Origin: JASUTC01 sp964604305
GTDB taxonomy: Bacteria > Thermotogota > Thermotogae > MWEM01
Assembly: GCA_964604305.1 (NCBI GenBank)
Contig: CAZRYM010000005.1
Span: forward strand, 1-64,000
Direction of reading: 5' to 3'
DNA: 64,000 bases
Shown: positions 51,024 to 59,698 of the stretch, piece by piece
How the letters are laid out: the number at the start of each line of letters is the position of its first letter
How positions within the stretch are numbered: position 1 is the stretch's first letter
Made by a program: the position numbers and the translations under genes
The notes under the pieces: model-generated
Databases searched by the model: none
Told to the model about the DNA's origin: nothing
The model's input: only the letters and a program-made list of their open reading frames with translations

Positions 51024-52016
51024 ATGGCAGACATTGGCATAAAAGCATTAACTGAATACATAAATTCTTTTAACAAGTTCCTCATTATTGGGCATATTGA
51101 TCCGGATGGAGACTGTATCAGTTCGGTATTGGCATTAACATATGGGTTAAGGAGAATGAAAAAAAAGGCCATCCCAGCCATAGATAGTAAATGTCCTGCT
51201 GTTTTCGAGAGATTCCAACCGGTATCACAAATCGTCTTTTCACAAGAGGTGAATTTAGAAGATTTTGAAGCAGTGATAACAGTAGATTCCTCATCCCCGG
51301 ACAGAATGGGAAGATTTCAAGAGCTAATCGGGAAGAAACCGAATTTTGTAATTGATCATCACATAACCAATGAAGAATGGGGAGATTATAATTGGTTGGA
51401 TTTTGAAGCCTCCTCTGCGGCAGAAATGGTCTATAAATTCCTGAGGGATTTAAACATCGAATACGATCCGATTCTCTCTACAATTAACCTTCTGGGTATT
51501 CAAACCGATACGGGCTTTTTTAAATACACCAACACAGGGTGGCAAGTTATGGAAATAGCCGGAGAGCTTATAAAAAAAGGGGCGAACGCACCATTTAACG
51601 CTTCCATGGTTCTTGAAAACAACCGTGTAGAGGAATTTTATCTGCTTTCGAAAATGGCGAATAACATCAAATTGGAATTAAACGGTAAGCTGATTTATTC
51701 ATATATCACATTGGAAATGATGGAAAAAACAGGATGTACTTATGAAGATTCAACAGGACTGATTGGTGAGTTAAGATCTATTAAGGATGTGGAAACGGCT
51801 ATTCTCTTTACTGAAATGGAAAGGGAAGAAATCAAGGTCAGTTTTCGTTCAAAGAGATGGTTTGATGTAGCAAAGATCGCCATAGATTATGGTGGTGGCG
51901 GTCACCAACGGGCTTCAGGATGTACAATTTATAAAACAATGGAAGTTACCATAGATGAAGTGGTCAAAAAAACTATGCTGGAAATGGCACAAACTGACCA
52001 AGATAGAATACAGTAG
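51024..52016 (+). CDS. nrnA: DHH/DHHA1 phosphoesterase, NrnA-like
   Basis: A 330-residue oligoribonuclease/pAp phosphatase. The DHH catalytic domain has IGHIDPDGDCISS, the aspartate in TVDSSSPDRMG and the DHHITNEEWGD motif, and the DHHA1 domain ends with the glycine-rich GGGGHQRASGC. NrnA degrades short RNAs and linear dinucleotides such as pGpG and pApA, the products of c-di-GMP and c-di-AMP breakdown, both of which pathways occur in this window. The ATG has only weak Shine-Dalgarno complementarity (GGAG). Confidence 0.92.
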   Translation: MADIGIKALTEYINSFNKFLIIGHIDPDGDCISSVLALTYGLRRMKKKAIPAIDSKCPAVFERFQPVSQIVFSQEVNLEDFEAVITVDSSSPDRMGRFQELIGKKPNFVIDHHITNEEWGDYNWLDFEASSAAEMVYKFLRDLNIEYDPILSTINLLGIQTDTGFFKYTNTGWQVMEIAGELIKKGANAPFNASMVLENNRVEEFYLLSKMANNIKLELNGKLIYSYITLEMMEKTGCTYEDSTGLIGELRSIKDVETAILFTEMEREEIKVSFRSKRWFDVAKIAIDYGGGGHQRASGCTIYKTMEVTIDEVVKKTMLEMAQTDQDRIQ

Positions 52017-52025
52017 GAGGAAAAA

Positions 52026-52331
52026 ATGTCAAAAATAACAAAAGAACAGATAGTAGATGCATTAAAAACGGTAATCGATATAGAAATAGGGATCGATATC
52101 GTTTCTTTAGGTCTTATATATGATATAAAGATCAACGACGATGATAGTGTGGATGTTAAAATGACTCTCACCGTACCAACTTGTCCTATGGCAAGTATTC
52201 TGACAGAACAAGCAAGAAATGCAGCGGCTTCAGTAGATGGAGTTAAAAAAGCTCAAGTTGAACTTGTCTTTGAACCTAGATGGACCCCTGATATGATGGA
52301 TGAGAGCGCAAAAAGACTTCTGGGGAGATAA
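52026..52331 (+). CDS. MIP18/SufT-like iron-sulfur assembly protein
   Basis: A 101-residue DUF59 protein with IEIGIDIVSLGLIYDIKI and the conserved cysteine in VPTCPMASILTEQ. Such proteins deliver or help assemble Fe-S clusters and often sit next to a P-loop scaffold of the Mrp/NBP35 family. Here the following gene encodes a MinD-type ATPase, 3 bp away, which might be taken for Mrp but reads as MinD. AGTAGGAGGAAAAA precedes the ATG. Confidence 0.85.
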   Translation: MSKITKEQIVDALKTVIDIEIGIDIVSLGLIYDIKINDDDSVDVKMTLTVPTCPMASILTEQARNAAASVDGVKKAQVELVFEPRWTPDMMDESAKRLLGR

Positions 52332-52333
52332 TC

Positions 52334-53143
52334 ATGAATAACAGGCAAGTAATTGTTATAACATCGGGAAAAGGCGGTGTTGGAAAAACAACTGTTACCG
52401 CAAATCTTGGGGCTGCTTTTGCCAACCTGGGAAAAAGGGTTTGTTTGATAGATGGTGATCTGGGATTAAAGAATCTCGATGTGGTTCTTGGACTTGAAAA
52501 TCGTATTCTCTATACAATCATGGATGTTGTGTCAGGAAGGGTAGGAGCTTCAGAAGCTCTTGTCCGTCATAAAACAAATCGAAACCTCTATTTGATGCCT
52601 GCATCTCAAATAGCTACAAAAGAGATGATGACTGTTGAGGACATGACAAATGTTGTCACCAGAATTAAACAGGATTTTGATTATATTATAATTGACTCTC
52701 CTGCGGGAATAGAAAGTGGTTTTCGTAATGCGATTGCAGCTGCTGATACAGCCATCCTGGTAACAAATCCGGAATATACAGCTGTCAGTGATGCGGACAG
52801 AGTTTTGGGCTTGTTGGAAAACACGCCCCTCGGACTGGATAATGTGTTTTTTGTCTTGAATAAGGTTAAAGATGGCATTAATGAAAAACGCGGCATGCTG
52901 AAAACTGAAGAAGTCATTAAAACACTTTCTATACCTATGATCGGGATGGTTCCTGACAGTGATGAAGTTTTTATTGGTTCAAACAGAGGGGTACCGATAG
53001 CGTTTGAGCCCTCTCATGATATGAATAAAATATTTACCAACATTACCAGAAGGATAATGGGACACAATATTCCCGTGGAGCAGGATTTCAAACTGGCTAA
53101 AACCAGTGTTTGGAAGCTTTTCTTAAAACTTTTTAGAACTTAG
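52334..53143 (+). CDS. minD: Septum site-determining ATPase MinD
   Basis: A 269-residue deviant Walker A ATPase (TSGKGGVGKTTVTANLG, with the signature lysine K13) with CLIDGDLGLKNLDVVLGLEN, close to MinD. The C-terminus ends in an amphipathic helix (KLAKTSVWKLFLKLF) suited to membrane binding, a MinD hallmark. MinC and MinE are not next to it. The CPxC cysteines of Mrp are missing. It positions the division septum. It starts 3 bp after the SufT-like gene. Confidence 0.93.
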   Translation: MNNRQVIVITSGKGGVGKTTVTANLGAAFANLGKRVCLIDGDLGLKNLDVVLGLENRILYTIMDVVSGRVGASEALVRHKTNRNLYLMPASQIATKEMMTVEDMTNVVTRIKQDFDYIIIDSPAGIESGFRNAIAAADTAILVTNPEYTAVSDADRVLGLLENTPLGLDNVFFVLNKVKDGINEKRGMLKTEEVIKTLSIPMIGMVPDSDEVFIGSNRGVPIAFEPSHDMNKIFTNITRRIMGHNIPVEQDFKLAKTSVWKLFLKLFRT

Positions 53144-53163
53144 ATTCAGGGGAGAAAATCAAC

Positions 53164-53565
53164 ATGAAATACATGGAAATAGATGTGAAAACAAAGAATA
53201 GAGCAGAAGTTGTTGATATAACATCCGAAGTTCAGGAATTGATCAATCGCAAAGGATTAAAAAATGGTGTTGTGATCGTGTATGTACCACATACTACAGC
53301 AGGTGTAGCCATCAATGAAAATGCAGATCGAGATGTGAAATCGGATTTCATAAGAAAAATGGGTGAAATCGTACCTTCAAATGACAATTACAGGCACATT
53401 GAAGGGAATGCTGATTCGCATATCAAAACCATTTTGACCAACACCTCACAAACTTTATTTATAGAGAATGGCCAATTGGTTTTGGGGACCTGGCAGGGAA
53501 TTTATTTCTGTGAGTACGATGGTCCACGAAAAAGAAAATGCTGGATTAAATTTCTTGAAGAATGA
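53164..53565 (+). CDS. yjbQ: YjbQ/UPF0047 family protein
   Basis: A 133-residue single-domain protein with VIVYVPHTTAGVAINENAD and LGTWQGIYFCEYDGPRKRK, the signature of the YjbQ family. A weak thiamine-phosphate synthase activity has been reported for some members; the physiological role is unknown. It lies 20 bp after minD and 1 bp before sua5. GGGGAG precedes the ATG at the usual distance. Confidence 0.93.
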   Translation: MKYMEIDVKTKNRAEVVDITSEVQELINRKGLKNGVVIVYVPHTTAGVAINENADRDVKSDFIRKMGEIVPSNDNYRHIEGNADSHIKTILTNTSQTLFIENGQLVLGTWQGIYFCEYDGPRKRKCWIKFLEE

Positions 53566-53566
53566 C

Positions 53567-54610
53567 ATGCAAAGTAGAGAGTTGTACATCTCAGTAAACT
53601 CTTCTGAATTTGACAAATCAGAAGAGTTTTTGCAATGTGCAAGTGATTTACGCTCAGGAGAGCTTGTCATTTTTCCTACGGAAACTGTATACGGACTCGG
53701 TGCCGTTATCAATAACGAAGAGTCATTGAAATCAATATACACAGCCAAGGGAAGGCCTTCTGATAATCCTCTCATTGTCCACATTGGAGATATAAGTCAG
53801 ATCTGGCAGGTGGTGGAAAGAGATCCACCTGAGCTATTTTGGAAGCTGATTGAACGATTTTGGCCTGGTCCTGTAACCTTCATTTTAAAGAAGGCTAAAC
53901 AAGTTTCTCATATAATAACCGGCAATAGAAACAGTGTAGCAGTGAGGTTTCCATCCAACAAAATTGCCCAACGATTGATTAATGTTTGTGGGATGCCTGT
54001 AGCCGCACCAAGTGCCAATATTTCAGGACTTCCAAGCCCTACAAGACCTGAGCATTTGAATGAGATGAAGGGAAGGGTCAAATGGATTATAGAAACCGAG
54101 CCTTTAGAGTTTGGTATTGAATCCACAATCATTTCCCTACTGGAAGATATTCCAATTTTATTGAGACCCGGTCCGATAACAACAGAAAAATTAAAAGAGA
54201 TCATACCGGAATTAGCAATCAAAGAAGACATGACCGAGGCAATTGCACCGGGAATGAAGTACAGACACTATTCTCCAAAGGCACAAATAAAATTGATTCC
54301 TTGGAATAGTGACAACAAACAAATATCAGAACAAGGGATTAGGTTGTACAAAGAAGAGCGAATGTCACATTCTCCGCAAAAAATAGCCCTGATTTGTACA
54401 GATGAAACTGTAAAAATATATGACGATGCGGGAATTAAGTGTATTTCTTTGGGATCAAGAGCAGACCTTTATCGTGTTGCAAGCAACCTATTCCATGTGT
54501 TAAGGAGTTTGGACAAAGATAAAATAGATTGTGCATTGGTTGAAGCCTTTGAAGATAAAGGATTGGGGATAACCATTATGAACAGACTCAAGAAAGCATC
54601 ATCAAAATGA
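53567..54610 (+). CDS. sua5: L-threonylcarbamoyladenylate synthase (Sua5 type)
   Basis: A 347-residue enzyme that makes threonylcarbamoyl-AMP for the t6A37 modification of ANN-decoding tRNAs. The YrdC domain has IFPTETVYGLGA, YTAKGRPSDNPL, and PSANISGLPSPT. The C-terminal Sua5 domain is signalled by APGMKYRHYSPKAQ, so this is the long Sua5 form. The open frame begins inside yjbQ, but the ATG at 53567 gives the normal N-terminus although its ribosome site is weak. It overlaps the next gene by 4 bp. Confidence 0.95.
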   Translation: MQSRELYISVNSSEFDKSEEFLQCASDLRSGELVIFPTETVYGLGAVINNEESLKSIYTAKGRPSDNPLIVHIGDISQIWQVVERDPPELFWKLIERFWPGPVTFILKKAKQVSHIITGNRNSVAVRFPSNKIAQRLINVCGMPVAAPSANISGLPSPTRPEHLNEMKGRVKWIIETEPLEFGIESTIISLLEDIPILLRPGPITTEKLKEIIPELAIKEDMTEAIAPGMKYRHYSPKAQIKLIPWNSDNKQISEQGIRLYKEERMSHSPQKIALICTDETVKIYDDAGIKCISLGSRADLYRVASNLFHVLRSLDKDKIDCALVEAFEDKGLGITIMNRLKKASSK

Positions 54611-55227
54611 AGAAGAAAAGCATAACACACCTGTTTGTTCAGTTGGGGGAGATACTGCAAAAAAACAGAATAAAGAGTGGTTTTTCAAAAGAAAAGGTAT
54701 ATGAAAAGACCCATATAAGCGTTGAAACCATCGAACAAATAGAAAATGGTGAGTTATCCGATATTCCTAATATTTACTTGAAAGATTTTATCAACAGATA
54801 TTCCACTTTTTTAGAAATTCAAAACGACGCTGCTGTAGAGGAATTTTTAAGCTGTTTAGATCAAAACAGCAAAAAGATACCAAAGATCAAAAAGGAAAAC
54901 GTAAACAAAAAACCTGTTAGAATGATGATGAAAACAATCATACCTGTGCTGTTAATAATTATTTTACTCCAGGTATTATTAATACAAAAACAAAAAGACA
55001 GAGAAATTGTAAAGATTACGAATAGAGGCAACTCAGAGGTTATACTAAGAACAAATGGTGACACTATTCCACTAAAACCGAATGAGACTTTAACTTTTGA
55101 AGATAATTTTTCAGGTAAAGTTATCAATACTGAAAAATCGTTAATTGTGGTAGAATATTATGAAGATACATGGGAAGTTTTTTTTAAGGAATTTGAGGTG
55201 CTAATAGGTAATGGGCAGGATTCGTAA
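54607..55227 (+). CDS. RodZ-like cytoskeletal membrane protein
   Basis: A 206-residue protein with a RodZ-type N-terminal helix-turn-helix (~12-75, GEILQKNRIKSGFSKEKVYE). A basic linker, one membrane helix (~115-132, TIIPVLLIIILLQVLLI) and a short outer domain (~135-206, beta-rich, like DUF4115) follow. RodZ couples MreB to cell shape. This version is shorter than enteric RodZ. It overlaps sua5 by 4 bp (ATGA) and the DUF4416 gene by 17 bp. Confidence 0.8.
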   Translation: MKKKSITHLFVQLGEILQKNRIKSGFSKEKVYEKTHISVETIEQIENGELSDIPNIYLKDFINRYSTFLEIQNDAAVEEFLSCLDQNSKKIPKIKKENVNKKPVRMMMKTIIPVLLIIILLQVLLIQKQKDREIVKITNRGNSEVILRTNGDTIPLKPNETLTFEDNFSGKVINTEKSLIVVEYYEDTWEVFFKEFEVLIGNGQDS

Positions 55228-55744
55228 AGCAGAACTTGTCAACCTGGTAATTTTCGCTTTCGGGCGTTATATTGATTATAGATTGACTGATGTAAAAAAT
55301 GAATTAATAGAAGAATTTGGAGAAATTGATTATATTTCCGAACCTCTTGATTTTGGTAAATACACCCACTATTACAATAAAGAGATGGGTGAAGGTAAAA
55401 TAGAGGGGAAGTTAATCAGTTTTAAAGAATTAATACATCCCGTGGAACTCGCGCATACAAAGCTTGTAACGAATCGAATAGAATTAAAAAACCTTCTTGA
55501 AGGGAACAGAACCATAAATATCGATTCGGGGTATGTTCATCATACTCAATTTGTTTTAGCTTCAACAAAACCACAGGGACACAGAATTTACATCGGAAAA
55601 GGCATTTATGCCGAGGTTACCTTATACTACGCTGAAGGCGCTTACAAACCCTTAAAATACACTTACCCCAATTATGCAAATCAGGAGTACATATCTGAGG
55701 TTGAGAAAATAAGAAAGGCATTTTTAAAAAAAAGAAAGAGTTGA
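55211..55744 (+). CDS. DUF4416 family protein
   Basis: A 177-residue soluble protein resembling DUF4416, with YYNKEMGEGKIEGKLISFKE, HTKLVTNRIELKNLLEGNR, INIDSGYVHHTQFVLAST and a KxRIYIGKGIYAEVTLYY-like stretch. The function is unknown. Its conserved place before rimO in Thermotogota suggests a ribosome or translation link. It overlaps the end of the RodZ-like gene by 17 bp and lies 4 bp before rimO. Confidence 0.8.
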   Translation: MGRIRKAELVNLVIFAFGRYIDYRLTDVKNELIEEFGEIDYISEPLDFGKYTHYYNKEMGEGKIEGKLISFKELIHPVELAHTKLVTNRIELKNLLEGNRTINIDSGYVHHTQFVLASTKPQGHRIYIGKGIYAEVTLYYAEGAYKPLKYTYPNYANQEYISEVEKIRKAFLKKRKS

Positions 55745-55748
55745 TATC

Positions 55749-57077
55749 TTGAAGGTTTACATAGAAACATTGGGCTGCGCGAAAAACGAAGCGGACAGTC
55801 GAGTACTTTCCGGTCTTTTTTTAGAGAAAAAACACGTCATTACGGATAACCCGGAAATGGCTGACCTGGTTGTTGTTAATACTTGTGGGTTTATCTTGGA
55901 TGCAGCGGAAGAATCCATACAGAAGTTAATTGTGTATAGTAGTGAGTTAAAAAAGACAAATCCAAACGTGAAAGTGATGGCCATGGGCTGTCTCGTTCAA
56001 AGGTATAAGAACGAAATAATTCTAGAAATACCGGAAGTTGATTATTGGATCGGTTTGGATACCTTGGAAAACACACTTTTATTTACAAATAATACTTCTG
56101 AAAGCGTTAGTATACCTGAAAAACCAATGCCTATCTTTTACCGAACACCTGAAATTTTCCCCAAAGAAGAAACCGCTTATTCCTACATAAAAATCGGAGA
56201 CGGTTGCGATCGTGCCTGTGAATTTTGTTCAATTCCCACATTCAAAGGTGAGCATATAAGCAGGGATCCATTGGACATCAAAAAAGAATTCAACACACTG
56301 GTTCAAATGGGAAAGCGAGAACTGATTCTTGTTGATCAGGATATCACCCAATATCAACATGGCGAAACGGGGCTTTCAGAGTTAGTTCGCGAACTATCCA
56401 TGATTGAAGGAGATTATTGGATCCGCCTGATGTATATGCATCCCGACCACATCACAACTGAACTTTTTGAATCTTTAAAAGATCTCAAACACCTGATAAG
56501 GTATTTTGATATTCCGGTTCAACACGGTTCTGATTTGGTTTTAAAAAACATGGGAAGAATACGTACCGTTATAGAATTGAAAAATCAAATAAAGAAAATA
56601 CGCGAAATTTTCCCTGAAGTAAGTCTACGGACTACCATTATGCTTGGATTTCCAGGTGAAGGGCAAAAGGAGTTTGATGAGTTAAAAGCATTTTTAGAAG
56701 AAATCCGTTTTGATAAAGTAGGATTCTTCATATTTTCCCCTGAAGAGGGAACGCCTATTTCAAAAAGGCATTATCAACTGGAAGATGAGGCTGTAATTCA
56801 GGAAAGACTTACGGAGATTACAGACCTGCAAAGAGAGATATCAGCGGAGATTAACGAGGGTTTTATTGGCAAAGAGGTGCAGTTGATAGTAGATTCTTAT
56901 GAAGAGGAAACACTTGTTTGTAGAAGTTATCGAGACGCTCCTGAAATTGATTCGGAGGTATTTGTTCATGATGGAGCAAATAGCACAGAGGGTCAACCTT
57001 CTGTTGGAGATTTTATAGATGCGAAGATAACCGGCTTTGACGATTACGATTTGGAGGCTGAACGTTTATGCGATTGA
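55749..57077 (+). CDS. rimO: Ribosomal protein uS12 methylthiotransferase RimO
   Basis: A 442-residue radical SAM enzyme that adds a methylthio group to an aspartate of ribosomal protein S12. The N-terminal UPF0004 cysteines are in TLGCAKNEADSR, VVNTCGFI and AMGCLVQRY. The radical SAM cluster is in GDGCDRACEFCSIPTFKG, and the TRAM domain forms the C-terminus. GEHISRDP and LRTTIMLGFPGE are typical. The start is TTG 55749 with no strong ribosome site; translation is probably coupled to the DUF4416 gene ending 4 bp upstream. Confidence 0.96.
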   Translation: MKVYIETLGCAKNEADSRVLSGLFLEKKHVITDNPEMADLVVVNTCGFILDAAEESIQKLIVYSSELKKTNPNVKVMAMGCLVQRYKNEIILEIPEVDYWIGLDTLENTLLFTNNTSESVSIPEKPMPIFYRTPEIFPKEETAYSYIKIGDGCDRACEFCSIPTFKGEHISRDPLDIKKEFNTLVQMGKRELILVDQDITQYQHGETGLSELVRELSMIEGDYWIRLMYMHPDHITTELFESLKDLKHLIRYFDIPVQHGSDLVLKNMGRIRTVIELKNQIKKIREIFPEVSLRTTIMLGFPGEGQKEFDELKAFLEEIRFDKVGFFIFSPEEGTPISKRHYQLEDEAVIQERLTEITDLQREISAEINEGFIGKEVQLIVDSYEEETLVCRSYRDAPEIDSEVFVHDGANSTEGQPSVGDFIDAKITGFDDYDLEAERLCD

Positions 57078-57607
57078 ATATTCCCACAAGGATAACACTT
57101 ATAAGAGTTTTGGCAATTCCTTTCCTAATGTGGTTGGTTCTGTTATCAAAAGAAAATTCCTTTTTCGGAATCATTTCGCTGATAGTTTTTATTGGGGGAT
57201 CATTTACTGATTGGCTTGACGGGTATCTAGCCCGTAGGAACAATCAGATTACCAATATCGGAAAATTTATGGATCAACTTGCGGATAAGGCGTTTATCTC
57301 CGGCACATTGTGTGCCTTGGTATGGAATCAACAGGTAAGCCTTTGGTTATTAGCCATCATTATTATAAGGGATACTGCTGTAAGTGGTATAAGAATGCTG
57401 GCTGCAACTGAAGGAGAGGTTATATCAGCTAATATTTTCGGAAAAAGTAAAACAGCCGTTCAGATGGTATATATAACAGCGGTCTTATTTTCGGTTGCTT
57501 TCAATTGGCCTAATCAAATAGTTTTAACAGTATTTGCATGGATAGTTGGTATCATAACGGTTATCTCCGGATTAACTTATTTCAAAGGATCAGAGAGATA
57601 TTTATGA
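57068..57607 (+). CDS. pgsA: CDP-diacylglycerol-glycerol-3-phosphate 3-phosphatidyltransferase
   Basis: A 179-residue membrane enzyme that makes phosphatidylglycerol phosphate. The CDP-alcohol phosphotransferase motif appears as FTDWLDGYLARRNNQ plus MDQLADK (DG-x2-AR-x8-G-x3-D-x3-D), with about five hydrophobic helices. It overlaps the end of rimO by 10 bp and the 2H phosphoesterase gene by 4 bp. The rimO-pgsA-thpR-recA order is as in other Thermotogota. Confidence 0.95.
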   Translation: MRLNIPTRITLIRVLAIPFLMWLVLLSKENSFFGIISLIVFIGGSFTDWLDGYLARRNNQITNIGKFMDQLADKAFISGTLCALVWNQQVSLWLLAIIIIRDTAVSGIRMLAATEGEVISANIFGKSKTAVQMVYITAVLFSVAFNWPNQIVLTVFAWIVGIITVISGLTYFKGSERYL

Positions 57608-58143
57608 ACAGATGCTTTATTGCTTTAGAAATTGGAGAAAAGGCAAAAAAACAATGTGAAAATGTGATTTCCATCTTAAAAGAAAGTGGATTTTTAGCCA
57701 AGTGGGTAGAAAAAGAAAATTTGCATATAACCCTATTTTTTTTGGGTGAAATTACAGACGAAGAAATCAAAGAAGTCACAGCGTTGTTAGAAAAGCTTGA
57801 CCATTTAAGTTTTCAATTGTTTATTGACAAAGTTGGTTTTTTTCAAAAAAACGGTAAACCAACAACTATATGGCTTGGAATAGAAAAGAGTAAACCGATT
57901 CAGGAAGTGTATTCAATCATGCGAAGTAAATTAGAGAACATATTTAACATTAAATTTAGGGAGAAATATTCTCCACATCTAACTTTGGGAAGGATAAAAC
58001 AAACACCTGAAGATTGGATGCAAAAACTGAAAAAAATGACTGTAGAGACTGTTGAAATAGGAGAAATTGTATTCAGCTTAAAACGGTCCACCCTGACAAA
58101 AGAAGGACCAATTTACGAAACACTGGCAACAAAGGTATTTTGA
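57604..58143 (+). CDS. thpR: RNA 2',3'-cyclic phosphodiesterase (2H family)
   Basis: A 179-residue 2H phosphoesterase with two HxT motifs, LHITLFFLG and PHLTLGRIK, the catalytic signature of the ThpR/LigT family, which opens 2',3'-cyclic phosphates and may join RNAs. MNRCFIALEIGEKAKKQ is the usual N-terminus. The ATG at 57604 overlaps the pgsA stop codon (ATGA). It is encoded 21 bp before recA. Confidence 0.94.
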   Translation: MNRCFIALEIGEKAKKQCENVISILKESGFLAKWVEKENLHITLFFLGEITDEEIKEVTALLEKLDHLSFQLFIDKVGFFQKNGKPTTIWLGIEKSKPIQEVYSIMRSKLENIFNIKFREKYSPHLTLGRIKQTPEDWMQKLKKMTVETVEIGEIVFSLKRSTLTKEGPIYETLATKVF

Positions 58144-58164
58144 ATTCAAAGGAGGTAACAGTGG

Positions 58165-59244
58165 ATGGCGAGACGCAAAAAAGAAGTTGACAATAACAAG
58201 AAAACAGCAATAGATACCGCAATAAAAAAGATTGAAAAGGATTTTGGAAAGGGTAGTATTATGGTCATGGGTGCTGATCAAGTTGCCAATGTAGAGGTAA
58301 TTCCAACAGGCTCTCTTGCGCTTGATTTAGCGTTGGGTGTTGGTGGCTATCCCAGGGGACGGATTATTGAGATTTACGGACCGGAATCGAGTGGTAAAAC
58401 AACACTTACCCTTCATGCTATCGCAGAGGCTCAAGCCAATGGCGGAATAGCTGCATTCGTTGATGCGGAACACGCCTTAGACCCTATTTATGCAAAGAAC
58501 TTGGGTGTTGATCTTGACAGTCTTTTAATTTCACAGCCCGGTAGCGGTGAAGAGGCTCTTGAGATTGTGGAGACTTTGGTAAGAAGCGGTGCAGTTGACT
58601 TAATAATAGTAGATTCAGTTGCAGCACTTGTACCCAGAGCTGAAATTGAAGGAAACATGGGAGATGCACAGATGGGACTCCAGGCGAGATTGATGTCTCA
58701 AGCCTTGAGGAAACTATCCAGTGCCGTTAATAAATCAAAAACATGTGTGATTTTTACCAATCAGCTAAGAATGAAGATAGGGATTACTTTTGGAAACCCA
58801 GAAACCACCACCGGGGGGATGGCGTTAAAATTTTACTGTTCCCTACGTCTTGATATAAGACGAATAGGCTCTTTGAAAGAATCAGCTGAATTCGTGGGAA
58901 ATGAGACCAGAGTGAAAGTAGTCAAAAACAAAGTTGCACCCCCCTTTAAAGAGGCCTATTTCGATATCATTTACGGAAAAGGTGTTGTCAGAGAAAATGA
59001 GCTTATCACTCTTGGTGATGCGGACGATTTTGTCCTGAAAAAGGGCTCCTGGTTCAGCTATTTAACTCCGGATGGTGAAGAAATCAGCATGGGTCAGGGG
59101 AAGAACAATGCAGTTGCATTTTTGAAGGAAGAAACAAAGATCAGATATGAGCTTGAAAACAGGATAAGAGAAAAACATGAAATACCGTTAATCGAACTTG
59201 AGGATTTGCAAGAGGAAAAAAGGGAAGATGAAAGAAAAAAATAA
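58165..59244 (+). CDS. recA: Recombinase RecA
   Basis: A 359-residue RecA with Walker A EIYGPESSGKTTLTLHA, FVDAEHALDPIYAKNLGVD, the L1/L2 DNA loops including FGNPETTTGGMALKFY, and a charged C-terminal tail. It catalyses strand exchange and SOS cleavage. AAAGGAGGTAAC precedes the ATG. The recA-recX genes overlap. I see no inverted repeat that I can call a LexA box upstream. Confidence 0.98.
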   Translation: MARRKKEVDNNKKTAIDTAIKKIEKDFGKGSIMVMGADQVANVEVIPTGSLALDLALGVGGYPRGRIIEIYGPESSGKTTLTLHAIAEAQANGGIAAFVDAEHALDPIYAKNLGVDLDSLLISQPGSGEEALEIVETLVRSGAVDLIIVDSVAALVPRAEIEGNMGDAQMGLQARLMSQALRKLSSAVNKSKTCVIFTNQLRMKIGITFGNPETTTGGMALKFYCSLRLDIRRIGSLKESAEFVGNETRVKVVKNKVAPPFKEAYFDIIYGKGVVRENELITLGDADDFVLKKGSWFSYLTPDGEEISMGQGKNNAVAFLKEETKIRYELENRIREKHEIPLIELEDLQEEKREDERKK

Positions 59245-59680
59245 GAAAGATATTCACAGATATTGTTCTCTTTTATTTAAATACAGGCCAAGAACGGAAG
59301 AGGAAATAAGAAGACGCTGTATCGAAAAGGGATTTGACGAGGAAACGGTTGAGAATACAATCGATGAATTATACGAATTAAAAATGTTGGATGATTTGAG
59401 ATTTTCTAAGATGTTTATTGAAGATGGCCTTAAACTTAAAACTAAGGGTCTGTACAGATTGGAGATGGAACTGGCTGATCTGGGTGTAGCAAAAGAAATA
59501 ATCAGACAGTCGATTGAAGAAGTGAATGAAGAGGATATTTTAGACGTATTAAAAATGGATTTTACAAGGAATTGTAAAAACAACCCTGAAAAATGGTTAC
59601 AAAGAATGTATAGGAGAGGGTTTAAAACAAAAAGAATTATTGAAGTCATTAATTCTTTTAAGGACAATAATTTTGATTGA
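59228..59680 (+). CDS. recX: RecA regulator RecX
   Basis: A 150-residue, mostly helical RecX with the three-helix repeats seen in the family (YRPRTEEEIRRRCIEKGFDE, LKTKGLYRLEMELADLG, WLQRMYRRGFKTKRIIEVI). It restrains RecA filaments. It overlaps recA by 17 bp, starting at the ATG at 59228 behind GGAAAAAAGGGAAG; the ATG at 59198 is too early. It ends 18 bp before rny. Confidence 0.92.
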   Translation: MKEKNKKDIHRYCSLLFKYRPRTEEEIRRRCIEKGFDEETVENTIDELYELKMLDDLRFSKMFIEDGLKLKTKGLYRLEMELADLGVAKEIIRQSIEEVNEEDILDVLKMDFTRNCKNNPEKWLQRMYRRGFKTKRIIEVINSFKDNNFD

Positions 59681-59698
59681 TATAAACGGAGGTAGATT

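Noticed and set aside
52334..53143. MinD gene as an Mrp/NBP35 Fe-S carrier because of the SufT-like neighbour
   Set aside because: It lacks the CPxC motif and has a C-terminal amphipathic membrane helix typical of MinD.
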